Shown here in pieces: positions 47,447-55,830 of a DNA stretch of 64,000 bases (the stretch's first letter is position 1; every line of letters begins with the position of its first letter). The stretch lies in assembly GCF_005503695.1 (NCBI RefSeq), contig NZ_SCMU01000004.1:106153-170152 (forward strand). Reading direction: 5' to 3'. Below the pieces are notes generated by a model. The model was not told where the DNA came from and searched no databases. It saw only the letters and a list, made by a program, of their open reading frames with translations. The translations under genes and the position numbers were made by a program. The DNA is from Sphingopyxis sp. 2PD. GTDB lineage: Bacteria; Pseudomonadota; Alphaproteobacteria; Sphingomonadales; Sphingomonadaceae.

Positions 47447-48247
47447 ATGCCGGGCCGCAACCTTGAAGCCGCGATCGCCGCGACGCGCGAGGTCGGCGAC
47501 ATGGCGATGGCGCGGTGGCGCGGCGAAGGCAAAGCGGTCAATGTCTGGCACAAATCGCACGACAATCCGGTCAGCGACGTCGATCTGGCGGTCGATGCGC
47601 GGCTGAAAGCCGTGCTCGGCGCCATGGTGCCCGAGGCGGGGTGGCTGTCCGAAGAAACCGCCGACAATGCCGACCGGTTGGCGCGCCGCGCGATGTGGTG
47701 CGTCGATCCGATCGACGGCACCCGCGATTTCATCCGCGGCCGTCCCGGCTGGTGCGTGTCGGTCGCGCTGGTGATCGACGGCACGCCCGAATTCGGCATC
47801 CTCTATGCCCCCGCGCTCGACGAACTATGGGTCGCGAAAAAGGGCCAAGGCGCTCAGCTCAACGGCGAAACATTGCGGGCCAGTCGCCGCAGCGAATTCG
47901 CCGGGTCGCGCGTTCCCGCCGACGCCCTGCCCAAGGTCGACAGCGACCTGGTGATCGTGACCAAGCCGAACAGCATCGCGCTGCGCATGGCGCTGGTCGC
48001 CGACGACCGCGCCGACCTGGTCGCGACATTGCGCTGGGGATTCGAATGGGACGTCGCCGCAGCGGCGCTGATCGCGACCGAGGCGGGCGCGGCGGTGACC
48101 GACGCCTTTGGCGCGCCGCTGAAGTTCAACACGCCGCGCGCGCAGGCCTTTGGCGTCATCGCCTGCGCCCCGGGTATCCACGCGGCGGTCGTCGATCGGT
48201 TGGCGGCGCGCGCGGCGGAGATCGCGCCGCGCACCGACGGACGCTGA
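47447..48247 (+). CDS. Inositol-monophosphatase-family phosphatase (CysQ/SuhB-like)
   Basis: A 266-residue Mg-dependent phosphatase. The metal site is complete: WLSEETADN (Glu69-Glu70), VDPIDGTRDFIRG (Asp87, Asp90) and FEWDVAAAALIATEAGAAV (C-terminal Asp). The family includes inositol-1-phosphatase, fructose-bisphosphatase-like, histidinol-phosphatase and 3'(2'),5'-bisphosphate nucleotidase (CysQ) members. The KSHDNPVSDVDLAVD segment matches the conserved KxDxxPVTxAD motif region used by CysQ and HisN. Which substrate is used cannot be decided. It is co-directional with pmbA at 13 bases' distance. Confidence 0.87.
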   Translation: MPGRNLEAAIAATREVGDMAMARWRGEGKAVNVWHKSHDNPVSDVDLAVDARLKAVLGAMVPEAGWLSEETADNADRLARRAMWCVDPIDGTRDFIRGRPGWCVSVALVIDGTPEFGILYAPALDELWVAKKGQGAQLNGETLRASRRSEFAGSRVPADALPKVDSDLVIVTKPNSIALRMALVADDRADLVATLRWGFEWDVAAAALIATEAGAAVTDAFGAPLKFNTPRAQAFGVIACAPGIHAAVVDRLAARAAEIAPRTDGR

Positions 48248-48288
48248 GCGGTGGATGTTGGCGAAGGTGCCGCGTAGCGTGACACGCC

Positions 48289-48337
48289 TTGTAGCAGTCG
48301 CTACAACCTGATAGGCATCCTGTAGCAACTGCTACAG
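48289..48337 (+). promoter_or_regulatory. Two tandem 18-bp palindromes (TetR-type operators) before the DUF5367 gene
   Basis: TTGTAGC-AGTC-GCTACAA (48289-48306) and CTGTAGC-AACT-GCTACAG (48320-48337) have perfect 7-base arms and the same TGTAGC/GCTACA core. Their centres are 31 bases apart, three helical turns. They end 11 bases before the ATG at 48349. A TetR-family gene lies convergently downstream and is the obvious candidate regulator. Confidence 0.75.
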
Positions 48338-48348
48338 GGAGAGTATCG

Positions 48349-48762
48349 ATGTCCGCAGCCACCACCCGCCTGCCCTTTTCGAGCGGCCAGATGGCGACGC
48401 TGACCGTCGCCGGTGTAACTTTCTGGTTCATCGGTGCGCTGATCTGCCGCTGGGTCGGCGCGATCGGTGCGTTCGAAGGGGCCAATCGGGTGCTGCTCTA
48501 TGCTGCGCTAGTCCCCGGAACGCTGCCGGTGATCCTGCTGGTGCGCCGCATCGCGCGGCTGGCGCCCGATCAGGTGGCCCTGGGCAGCGCCATCGTCACC
48601 GCCGCGGCGATCGCTTGCGACAGCATCGCGCTGGTCGTCATCCCCGATCTTTACGGCGCCGGGATCGAACAGACCGCCGCATCGGGCGCGGTCATCCTGT
48701 GGGGCGGCGCGGTGGCGATTGCGCTCGGCTGCGGGCTCAACCGGATTCCGGCCCGAAGCTGA
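48349..48762 (+). CDS. DUF5367-like small membrane protein
   Basis: This 137-residue protein has four hydrophobic helices: MATLTVAGVTFWFIGALICR, VLLYAALVPGTLPVILLV, AIVTAAAIACDSIALVVIP and [18 protein letters not shown]. The layout and PDLYGAG segment fit DUF5367, a family without a known activity. Tandem TetR-type palindromes touch its start region, so its expression is tightly controlled, as is usual for transporters or membrane modifiers answering a small ligand. It overlaps the convergent tetR gene by 26 bases at the 3' ends. Its role is unknown. Confidence 0.72.
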   Translation: MSAATTRLPFSSGQMATLTVAGVTFWFIGALICRWVGAIGAFEGANRVLLYAALVPGTLPVILLVRRIARLAPDQVALGSAIVTAAAIACDSIALVVIPDLYGAGIEQTAASGAVILWGGAVAIALGCGLNRIPARS

Positions 48763-49282
48763 CGCCGAGCGCGGCATCGACAGCATCGTCCAGCCCGAGG
48801 CTGGTGAGCAGCACCATCCCCTCGATTTCGGTCAGCAGCCGCGCCGCCAGTCCGGCGCGGTCGGCGGCCGCACAGGCGAGCTGGTCGCCCGCCCAGGCCA
48901 GAAAGCCGCGCCCGATGCTTTCGCCGATGCGTGCATAAAGCGCATCGCCATGCGCGGCGCGCGCCGCCATGTCGAGCCATAGCCGCATATAGGGCCAAAG
49001 CGCCGGGTCGCGCAGCTGCGCCGCGAGCGCCGTTCGTAGCAGCGCATAGGGCAAGGGCTGCGGCGGCGCCGCCGCGACCAGCAGCGCGGTCATCCGTGCC
49101 GCGATCCGCTCGACCGTCGCCGCCATCACCGCATCCTTGTCGGCAAAATAATAGAGCAGCATCCGGTCGCTGGTCCCCGCCGCGCGCGCCAGCGGCCGCA
49201 GGCTGGACGCGGTCAGGCCATGCGCCAGCACATAGTCGGCAAGGCGGTCGATCAGAAGCGAAGGGCGGTCGTCGCTGGCCAT
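48737..49282 (-). CDS. TetR-family transcriptional regulator
   Basis: A 181-residue protein; the ATG at 49282 ([20 protein letters not shown]) is preferred over longer frames. The N-terminal helix-turn-helix is residues about 10-55: [20 protein letters not shown] followed by [15 protein letters not shown], the TetR recognition-helix pattern with its YYxF sequence. The C-terminal ligand domain is Ala/Leu-rich. It is convergent with the DUF5367 gene and not divergent from it, but that gene's promoter carries two TetR-like palindromes, so it is the likely target. A separate 12-base palindrome GTCAAGCTTGAC lies in this gene's own upstream region. Confidence 0.88.
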   Translation of the reverse strand: MASDDRPSLLIDRLADYVLAHGLTASSLRPLARAAGTSDRMLLYYFADKDAVMAATVERIAARMTALLVAAAPPQPLPYALLRTALAAQLRDPALWPYMRLWLDMAARAAHGDALYARIGESIGRGFLAWAGDQLACAAADRAGLAARLLTEIEGMVLLTSLGLDDAVDAALGVSFGPESG

Positions 49283-49335
49283 GTTCGGGCCGCTGTGGCA
49301 TAGTCCGCGACGCAGGGAAATCCCCGGCGTCAAGC

Positions 49336-49364
49336 TTGACAATCGGGCCGACTCACCTTACTTG
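49336..49364 (+). promoter_or_regulatory. Candidate promoter of the alpha operon
   Basis: TTGACA at 49336-49341 is followed after 17 bases by TACTTG at 49359-49364. It lies about 135 bases before the rpsM start and is preceded by the palindrome GTCAAGCTTGAC. The -35 is consensus and the -10 is weak. Because the usual upstream secY-adk genes are not next to rpsM, a local promoter is expected. Confidence 0.4.
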
Positions 49365-49499
49365 CGCCTCCATTCCGACATCATGACCGGACGGCGAAGC
49401 GCGCAGCGCGCATTCGTGGTCCGTTTTTTGCGTTGGAAATCAGACGCTTTGAGATGGGGTCGTTTGCCTGCGGCCCTGTGGAGCAGGAGAAAGTTACCA

Positions 49500-49868
49500 A
49501 TGGCACGTATCGCGGGCGTCAACCTGCCCACCAACAAGCGCGTGATCATCGCGCTCACCTACATCCACGGCATCGGCCGCAAGACCGCCGTCGACATCGC
49601 CAACAAGCTTGGCATCGACCACAGCCGCCGCGTTCAGGATCTGTCGGACGCCGAAGTGCTCCAGATCCGCGAAACGCTCGACGCCGACCACACGGTCGAG
49701 GGTGATCTTCGCCGCAACACCGCGATGAACATCAAGCGCCTGATGGACCTCGCCTGCTATCGCGGCCTGCGTCATCGCAAGGGCCTGCCGGTCCGCGGCC
49801 AGCGCACGCACACCAATGCGCGCACCCGCAAGGGCAAGGCCAAGGCGATCGCCGGTAAGAAGAAATAA
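49500..49868 (+). CDS. rpsM: 30S ribosomal protein uS13
   Basis: A 122-residue protein of the normal length with the S13 sequence: [38 protein letters not shown] and the basic C-terminal [18 protein letters not shown]. It sits in the 30S head and contacts the P-site tRNA and the 50S subunit. The start at 49500 follows GCAGGAGAAAG. It opens the rpsM-rpsK-rpoA-rplQ unit. In most bacteria secY and adk lie directly upstream; here the neighbour is a convergently placed TetR gene on the other strand, so the operon has been broken at this point. Confidence 0.98.
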   Translation: MARIAGVNLPTNKRVIIALTYIHGIGRKTAVDIANKLGIDHSRRVQDLSDAEVLQIRETLDADHTVEGDLRRNTAMNIKRLMDLACYRGLRHRKGLPVRGQRTHTNARTRKGKAKAIAGKKK

Positions 49869-49969
49869 GGTTCGAGCGCGTCCTACCGGGCGCGCTTCCT
49901 TATTTCCCCTGCCGGGGCAGCGGCGCATCGCCCGCCACCGGCCATTCAGGATTAGGTTAGGAATATATC

Positions 49970-50359
49970 ATGGCTCGTGAACCGCAGCGCCTTCGTCGGC
50001 GCGAACGCAAGAACATCTCGTCGGGTGTCGCCCACGTCAACGCGACCTTCAACAACACGATGATCACCATCACCGACGCCCAAGGCAATGCGATTGCCTG
50101 GTCGAGCGCCGGCATGATGGGTTTCAAGGGCAGCCGCAAGTCGACCCCGTACGCCGCGCAGGTGTGCGCCGAAGACGCCGGCAAGAAGGCCGCTGAACAT
50201 GGCGTCCGCACGCTGGAAGTCGAAGTCAAGGGTCCGGGCGCCGGTCGTGAATCGGCGCTGCGCGCGCTGCAGGCGGTCGGTTTCCACATCACCTCGATCC
50301 GCGACGTGACCCCGATCCCGCACAATGGCGTCCGCCCGGCCAAGCGCCGCCGCGTCTGA
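49970..50359 (+). CDS. rpsK: 30S ribosomal protein uS11
   Basis: A 129-residue protein with the S11 hallmarks [40 protein letters not shown] and the C-terminal [18 protein letters not shown]. It lies on the 30S platform next to the mRNA exit. The start at 49970 follows TTAGGAA. The gap of 101 bases after rpsM contains CCGGGCGCGCTTCC and no clear terminator. rpoA follows after about 106 bases. Confidence 0.98.
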   Translation: MAREPQRLRRRERKNISSGVAHVNATFNNTMITITDAQGNAIAWSSAGMMGFKGSRKSTPYAAQVCAEDAGKKAAEHGVRTLEVEVKGPGAGRESALRALQAVGFHITSIRDVTPIPHNGVRPAKRRRV

Positions 50360-50465
50360 TGCCTGCTTCGGATGCGCCCCATTCCGGGGCGGCATCCGCT
50401 AAACTCCTAACGCCGGACAAATTGGTCGACCCCCAATTCGTCCCGCCAAAAGCAAAGGGAAGACC

Positions 50466-51524
50466 ATGACTGTCAATATCCGGAACTGGCAGGAATTGAA
50501 GAAGCCCAGCAACCTGGAAATCAAGGCTGGCAGCGACGGCAAGCGCAAGGCGACCTTCGTCGCCGAACCGCTTGAGCGCGGTTTCGGCCTGACGCTCGGC
50601 AACGCGCTGCGCCGCGTGCTGCTCTCGTCGCTTCAGGGTGCGGCTATCACGTCGATCAAGATCGAGAATGTGCTCCACGAATTCTCGAGCCTGGCCGGTG
50701 TGCGCGAAGACGTCACCGACATCGTCCTCAACGTCAAGCAGATCGCGCTGAAGATGGAAGGCGAAGGCCCGAAGCGGCTTCAGCTGTCGGCGACCGGTCC
50801 CGCGACCGTCAAGGCCGGCGACATCATGGTGTCAGGCGACATCAAGGTGATGAACCCGAACCACGTCATCTGCCACCTCGACGATGGCGCGACGCTGAAC
50901 ATGGAACTGGTTGCCGACACCGGCAAAGGCTATGTTCCCGCGACCGCCAACCGTCCGATCGACGCGCCGATCGGCCTGATCCCGGTCGACTCGCTCTACT
51001 CGCCCGTGCGCCAGGTCGCCTACAAGGTCGACAATGCCCGCATCGGTCAGGAACTGGACTATGACAAGCTGAACCTGACCGTCGAAACCGACGGCACGGT
51101 CACCCCCGAAGATGCCGTCGCCTATGCCGCGCGCATCCTTCAGGACCAGCTGCAGGTCTTCGTCCACTTCGAAGAAGCGATGAACGACAGCGGCATGATC
51201 GGCATGGCGGCGCCGTCGACCACCGCCGATGAATCGGACGTCAACCAGCTCAACCGCTTCCTGCTGAAGAAGGTCGATGAGCTCGAACTGTCGGTCCGTT
51301 CGGCCAACTGCCTGAAGAACGACAACATCATCTATATCGGTGACCTCGTTCAGAAGACCGAAGCCGAAATGCTTCGCACCCCGAACTTTGGCCGCAAGTC
51401 CTTGAACGAAATCAAGGAAGTGCTGTCGTCGATGGGTCTGCGTCTGGGCATGGACATCCCCGGCTGGCCGCCGGAAAATATCGAGGAAATGGCCAAGAAG
51501 CTCGAACAGGAGCTGCTGGGTTAA
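50466..51524 (+). CDS. rpoA: DNA-directed RNA polymerase subunit alpha
   Basis: A 352-residue protein of usual alphaproteobacterial length. The N-terminal dimerisation domain has [20 protein letters not shown] and [20 protein letters not shown]; the C-terminal DNA-binding domain has [20 protein letters not shown] and [20 protein letters not shown]. It nucleates RNA polymerase assembly and contacts UP elements and activators. The start at 50466 follows AAGGGAAGACC. The next gene of the unit, rplQ, is separated by 251 bases because a family B repeat lies between. Confidence 0.98.
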   Translation: MTVNIRNWQELKKPSNLEIKAGSDGKRKATFVAEPLERGFGLTLGNALRRVLLSSLQGAAITSIKIENVLHEFSSLAGVREDVTDIVLNVKQIALKMEGEGPKRLQLSATGPATVKAGDIMVSGDIKVMNPNHVICHLDDGATLNMELVADTGKGYVPATANRPIDAPIGLIPVDSLYSPVRQVAYKVDNARIGQELDYDKLNLTVETDGTVTPEDAVAYAARILQDQLQVFVHFEEAMNDSGMIGMAAPSTTADESDVNQLNRFLLKKVDELELSVRSANCLKNDNIIYIGDLVQKTEAEMLRTPNFGRKSLNEIKEVLSSMGLRLGMDIPGWPPENIEEMAKKLEQELLG

Positions 51525-51525
51525 A

Positions 51526-51658
51526 ATCCTCCCCGCTTGCGGGGAGGTGGCAGCCCGCAGGGCTGACGGAGGGGGGTGTCGGCATAGCGCCGCGCTCGAA
51601 CGAGAGCCCCCTCCACCACCGCTTCGCGGCGGTCCCCCTCCCCGTTCCGGGGAGGATC
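51526..51658. repeat. Intergenic repeat family B copy 3, inside the alpha operon
   Basis: The element runs from ATCCTCCCCGCTTGCGGGG to GTTCCGGGGAGGATC, with GAGGTGGCAGCCCGCAGGGC and CTCCACCACCGCTTCGCGGC inside. It starts at the rpoA stop codon. Its outer stem differs from copies 1, 2 and 4 but the inner modules match. Confidence 0.88.
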
Positions 51659-51709
51659 AAACGGGAATGGGTCGGCCCGCAATCGACCTGGCTCGGGGTA
51701 CCAGCAGAA

Positions 51710-51734
51710 CCCATCAAAGTAATACTTTGATGGG
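51710..51734 (+). other. Hairpin in the rplQ leader
   Basis: CCCATCAAAG and CTTTGATGGG are perfect 10-base arms around TAATA. It lies 42 bases before the rplQ ATG and has no T-tract, so it is not a standard terminator. It could be a leader structure or simply a processing site after the inserted repeat. Confidence 0.5.
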
Positions 51735-51775
51735 AACCCGCTATACGGCCCCTCTGACAAACGAAGGAATGGATT

Positions 51776-52198
51776 ATGCGTCATAAATCGGGTGGCCGGA
51801 AGCTGCAGCGCACCAGCGCGCATCGTACCGCAATGTTCCGCAACATGTCGGCCTCGCTCATCAAGCATGAGCAGATCACGACGACCGTCGCCAAGGCGAA
51901 GGAACTGCGTCCCTATGTCGAAAAGCTGATCACGCTGGCGAAGCGTGGCGGTTTGGCCAATCGTCGCCTCGCGATGAGCCGCCTGATGGACGATACCCAG
52001 CTGGTCAAGCTGTTCGACGTCCTGGCCGAGCGTTACAAGGACCGCAACGGCGGCTACGCGCGCATCATCAAGGCTGGTATCCGCGCCAGCGACGCCGCCC
52101 CGATGGCCGTCATCGAACTCGTCGATCGCGACCTCGATGCCAAGGGCCAGGATTCGGGCCCGGTCGACCAGTATGACGAGGATATGGCGGAAGCCTGA
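51776..52198 (+). CDS. rplQ: 50S ribosomal protein bL17
   Basis: A 140-residue protein with [20 protein letters not shown], the invariant bL17 start, then [20 protein letters not shown] and [20 protein letters not shown]. It has a C-terminal acidic extension ([10 protein letters not shown]) beyond the core. It sits near the peptide exit tunnel. RBS GAAGGAATGG precedes the ATG. It is the last gene of the unit and is followed by a good terminator. The repeat and hairpin in its leader are unusual for this normally compact operon. Confidence 0.98.
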   Translation: MRHKSGGRKLQRTSAHRTAMFRNMSASLIKHEQITTTVAKAKELRPYVEKLITLAKRGGLANRRLAMSRLMDDTQLVKLFDVLAERYKDRNGGYARIIKAGIRASDAAPMAVIELVDRDLDAKGQDSGPVDQYDEDMAEA

Positions 52199-52225
52199 GC
52201 CTCGATCCGAGCGATACAAGATCAA

Positions 52226-52257
52226 GGGCGGCGTCCGAAAGGTTTGCCGCCCTTTTT
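52226..52257 (+). terminator. Rho-independent terminator after rplQ
   Basis: GGGCGGC and GCCGCCC form a stem around GTCCGAAAGGTTT, followed by five Ts. It begins 27 bases after the rplQ stop and should end the alpha operon. Confidence 0.85.
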
Positions 52258-52352
52258 GTGTGCGCCGTGCGCCTTACCGTCGGCAAGGCGGCCGGTGTAC
52301 TCGCACATTTTAGCGCGGCCCATCGGCTGGTCGTTGGTGTAACGTCCGCCAG

Positions 52353-52730
52353 ATGGCCAGGGAAAATGACGTCCGTCCGGTGCCCGGTGCTCGGTCGGCA
52401 ACCGACGTTCAGCAGGATAGGCGGCCGGGCAGCGAAAGCTTTGGCACCCGCCTGCGCCGCCTGCGCGTCACCCGCCGTCTCAGCCAACAGCAGCTCGCCG
52501 CCCACCTCGGCGTCAGCGTTCCCGCCATATCGGCGTGGGAAAAGGACCGCACCCGACCGCGGCATGGCCGCATCGAGGCGCTGGGCGCGCTGCTCGATGT
52601 GTCGACCGCGGAGCTGCTGGGCACCGACGGCGGCGAATTTTCGCCCGACATGCTCGCCGAAAGCCGCGCCCATATCGCGCGCGTCGTCGGCACCACCCCC
52701 GACAAGGTCCGCATCCTGATCGAATTCTGA
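52353..52730 (+). CDS. XRE-family helix-turn-helix regulator
   Basis: A 125-residue protein with a flexible N-terminus (residues 1-28) and a Cro/CI-type helix-turn-helix at about 30-90: GTRLRRLRVTRRLSQQQLAA, then HLGVSVPAISAWEKDRTRPR and IEALGALLDVSTAELLG. The C-terminal helix AESRAHIARVVGTTPDKVRI could mediate dimerisation. Single-domain regulators like this act on a neighbour or on metabolic genes; no palindrome was found next to it and the target is not evident. It lies after the alpha operon terminator and before the prolyl oligopeptidase. Confidence 0.85.
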   Translation: MARENDVRPVPGARSATDVQQDRRPGSESFGTRLRRLRVTRRLSQQQLAAHLGVSVPAISAWEKDRTRPRHGRIEALGALLDVSTAELLGTDGGEFSPDMLAESRAHIARVVGTTPDKVRILIEF

Positions 52731-52848
52731 AGCCGCCGCGGCAACGGCTGGTGGCTAAAATAGGTCCGGAATCCGCTTGCCCCCGGGTTTCGCATCCTTA
52801 CATATCGGCGCACGATAATTTCCCCCGGATCATGAGGATCGCCTTGCC

Positions 52849-55011
52849 ATGTCCCGTAAAAGCCTATTCGCGCCGCTGGCGCTGGTTGCCCTGTCGATGA
52901 CCCCCGCAGCACTTCACGCGGCCGAAGCCGCCGCGGCATCGGCCACCGTGCCCGCGCTGACCTATCCCGACACAGCCCGCGGCGACACCGTCGATCCGCA
53001 GTTCGGGGTCGATGTCGCCGACCCCTATCGCTGGCTGGAGGATGATGTCCGCGTCAACCCAAAGGTCGCCGACTGGGTCGCGGCGCAGAACAAGGTCACC
53101 GACGCCTATCTCGCGACGTTGCCCGGCCGCGACGCGTTCAAGAAACGGATGACTGAGCTCTATAATTACGAACGCTTTGGCCTGCCGACCAAGGCGGGAG
53201 GCCGCTATTTCTACACGCGCAACGACGGGCTTCAGCCGCAGTCGGTCCTCTATGTCCGTGAGGGGCTGAAGGGCGAAGGCCGGGTGCTGATCGATCCCAA
53301 TCTGTGGGCGAAGGACGGCGCCACCGCGCTCGCCGAATGGAGCCCCTCGGAAGACGGCAAATATCTGCTCTATTCGGTGCAGGACGGCGGCACCGACTGG
53401 CGGATCGTGCGGGTCAAGGATGTCGCGACCGGGCAGGACCTGGCCGACGAAGTGCGCTGGGTGAAATTTTCGGCGCTCGACTGGGCGAAGGACGGCAGCG
53501 GTTTCTATTATTCGCGCTTCCCCGAACCCGAAGCGGGGGAGGCCTTCCAGTCGCTCAACGAGAACCACGCTGTCTATTTCCACAAGCTCGGTACGCCGCA
53601 GAGCGCCGACGTGCTGATCCACGCGACCCCGGACAAGCCCAAGCTCAACAACAGTGCGATCGTCACCGATGACGGCAAATATCTGCTGGTGTTCGGGTCC
53701 GAAGGGACCGACGCACGGCTGGGGCTGACGCTTTATCCGGTCGGCGCAAACGGAGCGGGCAAGCCGATTACGCTGGTCGATGATTTCGCGAACAACTGGG
53801 AATATGTGACCAACGAAGGGCCGCTGTTCACATTCGTCACCAACAAGGGCGCGCCGCGCGAGCGGTTGGTGTCGATGGACATCCGGCGGCCCGGCAAACT
53901 GACCGAACTGGTCGCCGAAAGCGAGAATACGCTGGTCGGCGCGTCGCGCGTCGGCGACCGCATCATCCTCTCCTATCTGGGCGATGCGAAATCGCAGGCC
54001 GAGATGATCGCACTCGACGGCAAAAGGATCGCGGCGATCAAGCTGGCCGACATCGGATCGGCGTCGGGCTTTGGCGGCAAGTCGAGCGATCCCGAAACCT
54101 TTTATTCCTTTTCCAGCTATGCACGCCCGACAACCATCTACCGGCTCGACACCGCGACCGGCAAAAGCGAGATTTTCGCCGAGCCCAAGCTGACCTTCAA
54201 ACCGGATGATTTCACCGTCGAACAGCGTTTCTACAAGTCGAAGGACGGCACCGAAGTGCCGATATTCGTCGTGATGAAAAAGGGGCTCGACCGCAGCAAG
54301 GGGTCGCCGACCCTGCTTTATGGTTATGGCGGCTTCAACGTATCGATGACCCCCGGCTTTTCGCCGACGCGCCTCGCCTGGGTCGACAAGGGCGGGGTGC
54401 TGGCAATCGCCAACCTGCGCGGCGGCGGCGAATATGGCAAGGCGTGGCACGACGCCGGTCGGCTCGCCAACAAGCAAAATGTGTTCGACGACTTCATTGC
54501 GGCGGGCGAATATCTGATCGCCGAAGGGATCGCCGGAAAGGGCCAGGTCGCGATCGAAGGCGGGTCGAACGGCGGGCTGCTCGTCGGCACGGTCACCAAC
54601 CAGCGCCCCGACCTGTTCGCCGCGGCGCTGCCCGCGGTCGGGGTGATGGACATGCTGCGTTTCGACCGCTTCACCGCCGGGCGCTATTGGGTCGACGATT
54701 ATGGCTATCCCTCGAAAGAGGCCGATTTCCGCAATCTTTTGAGCTATTCCCCCTATCATAATATCAAGGCGGGCGCCGCCTATCCCGCGGTGCTTGTGAC
54801 CACCGCCGACACCGACGACCGCGTCGTACCTGGGCATAGTTTCAAATATACCGCGCAGCTCCAGCATGCGAAGGCGGGCGACAAGCCGCATCTGATCCGC
54901 GTCGAAACCCGCGCCGGGCACGGCAGCGGCAAGCCGACCGACAAGATCATCGCCGAAGCCGCCGACAAATATGCGTTCGCGGCGAAGTGGACCGGGCTGG
55001 CCGTCGAATAA
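52849..55011 (+). CDS. Prolyl oligopeptidase (S9A), exported
   Basis: A 720-residue enzyme with signal peptide at residues 1-24 (LALVALSMTPAALHAAEA), DPYRWLEDDVRVNPKVADWV at the start of the mature protein, a seven-bladed propeller (about 100-460) and the hydrolase domain. The triad is Ser573 in EGGSNGGLLVG, Asp657 in TDDRVVPGHSF and His691 in RAGHGSGK. It cleaves after proline in short peptides, in the periplasm. Its stop overlaps the start of the fRMsr gene by one base. It belongs to a different S9 branch from the enzyme at 43-45 kb. Confidence 0.95.
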   Translation: MSRKSLFAPLALVALSMTPAALHAAEAAAASATVPALTYPDTARGDTVDPQFGVDVADPYRWLEDDVRVNPKVADWVAAQNKVTDAYLATLPGRDAFKKRMTELYNYERFGLPTKAGGRYFYTRNDGLQPQSVLYVREGLKGEGRVLIDPNLWAKDGATALAEWSPSEDGKYLLYSVQDGGTDWRIVRVKDVATGQDLADEVRWVKFSALDWAKDGSGFYYSRFPEPEAGEAFQSLNENHAVYFHKLGTPQSADVLIHATPDKPKLNNSAIVTDDGKYLLVFGSEGTDARLGLTLYPVGANGAGKPITLVDDFANNWEYVTNEGPLFTFVTNKGAPRERLVSMDIRRPGKLTELVAESENTLVGASRVGDRIILSYLGDAKSQAEMIALDGKRIAAIKLADIGSASGFGGKSSDPETFYSFSSYARPTTIYRLDTATGKSEIFAEPKLTFKPDDFTVEQRFYKSKDGTEVPIFVVMKKGLDRSKGSPTLLYGYGGFNVSMTPGFSPTRLAWVDKGGVLAIANLRGGGEYGKAWHDAGRLANKQNVFDDFIAAGEYLIAEGIAGKGQVAIEGGSNGGLLVGTVTNQRPDLFAAALPAVGVMDMLRFDRFTAGRYWVDDYGYPSKEADFRNLLSYSPYHNIKAGAAYPAVLVTTADTDDRVVPGHSFKYTAQLQHAKAGDKPHLIRVETRAGHGSGKPTDKIIAEAADKYAFAAKWTGLAVE

Positions 55012-55496
55012 TGTCCTACGCGCTCGCCTTTTCCGCCATCGACCCCGCCGAACGCTGGGCGGAGGCGGGCGACGCCGCTGCGGCGCTGGTCGCGGGCGAA
55101 CCCGATGGCATTGCCAATATGGCGAATGTCGCGGCGCTGATCTGGCAGGCGATCCCCGACCTCAACTGGGCCGGCTTCTACCGCTTTGACGGAGAGGAGC
55201 TGGTCCTCGGCCCGTTCCAGGGCAAGGCGGCGTGCATCCGCATCCCGCTCGACAAGGGCGTGTGCGGCGCCGCGGCACGGCTCCGCGCGACGCAGCGCGT
55301 CGACGATGTCCACGCCTTTCCGGGCCATATCGCGTGCGACGCCGATAGCCGCAGCGAGCTGGTGGTCCCGGTGATTGCAAATGATCGGCTGGTCGGGGTG
55401 CTCGACCTCGACAGCCCTTTGCCGGGGCGGTTTTCAGCGGCGGATCAGGCCGGGGCCGAAGCTCTGGTGGCGCGGATTGCCGGGGCGCTGGCGTAA
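55011..55496 (+). CDS. Free methionine-(R)-sulfoxide reductase (GAF domain)
   Basis: A 161-residue single GAF-domain protein. The reductase cysteines are all present: Cys75 in GKAACIRIPL, Cys85 in DKGVCGAAAR and Cys109 in GHIACDADSR, the three-cysteine arrangement of fRMsr, with SELVVPVIANDRLVGVLDLD closing the pocket. It reduces free methionine R-sulfoxide using thioredoxin in the cytoplasm. The ATG at 55011 shares its first base with the stop of the prolyl oligopeptidase gene (TAATG), so the two are coupled. It is followed by a partial family D arm and a family B repeat. Confidence 0.92.
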   Translation: MSYALAFSAIDPAERWAEAGDAAAALVAGEPDGIANMANVAALIWQAIPDLNWAGFYRFDGEELVLGPFQGKAACIRIPLDKGVCGAAARLRATQRVDDVHAFPGHIACDADSRSELVVPVIANDRLVGVLDLDSPLPGRFSAADQAGAEALVARIAGALA

Positions 55497-55558
55497 CAAC
55501 GTCGCCCCCGCGCAGGCAGAGGTCAGCGATACAGTTTTTGGTGAGAGCAGGCTTGTGC

Positions 55559-55696
55559 GATCCTCCCTGTCGCGCAGCGATGGGGAGGTGGCAGCGCGGA
55601 GCGCTGACGGAGGGGTCATGGCACGACCGTCGCCGCCCCTCCACCATTCGCTTCGCGAACGGTCCCCCTCCCCATGGCTTCGCCACAGGGAGGATC
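55559..55696. repeat. Intergenic repeat family B, copy 4
   Basis: GATCCTCCCTGTCGCGCAGC begins and CGCCACAGGGAGGATC ends the element, almost identical to copy 1 including CTACCATTCGCTTCGCG-type internal modules. A single family D arm, CGTCGCCCCCGCGCAGGC, precedes it at about 55499. Together they fill most of the 334-base gap 55497-55830. Confidence 0.88.
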
Positions 55697-55779
55697 AGTC
55701 CAGCCGAACCGCGTTCAGCTGACCCAAATCGGGACGCAATCGTCAGGGTTAACGGATTCGCGAAAAGCCGCCGATTTTG

Positions 55780-55795
55780 CTAACAAGCTGTTAAC
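55780..55795 (+). promoter_or_regulatory. Candidate CtrA site before the glycine-zipper protein gene
   Basis: CTAA, seven bases and TTAAC differ by one base from TTAA-N7-TTAAC. A further TTAAC occurs at about 55749. The site ends 36 bases before the ATG at 55831, a reasonable promoter distance. The window also encodes CtrA itself. Confidence 0.35.
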
Positions 55796-55830
55796 CAATC
55801 GGTTCGGGCCGAGGGAACAGGGAGTTAGTC

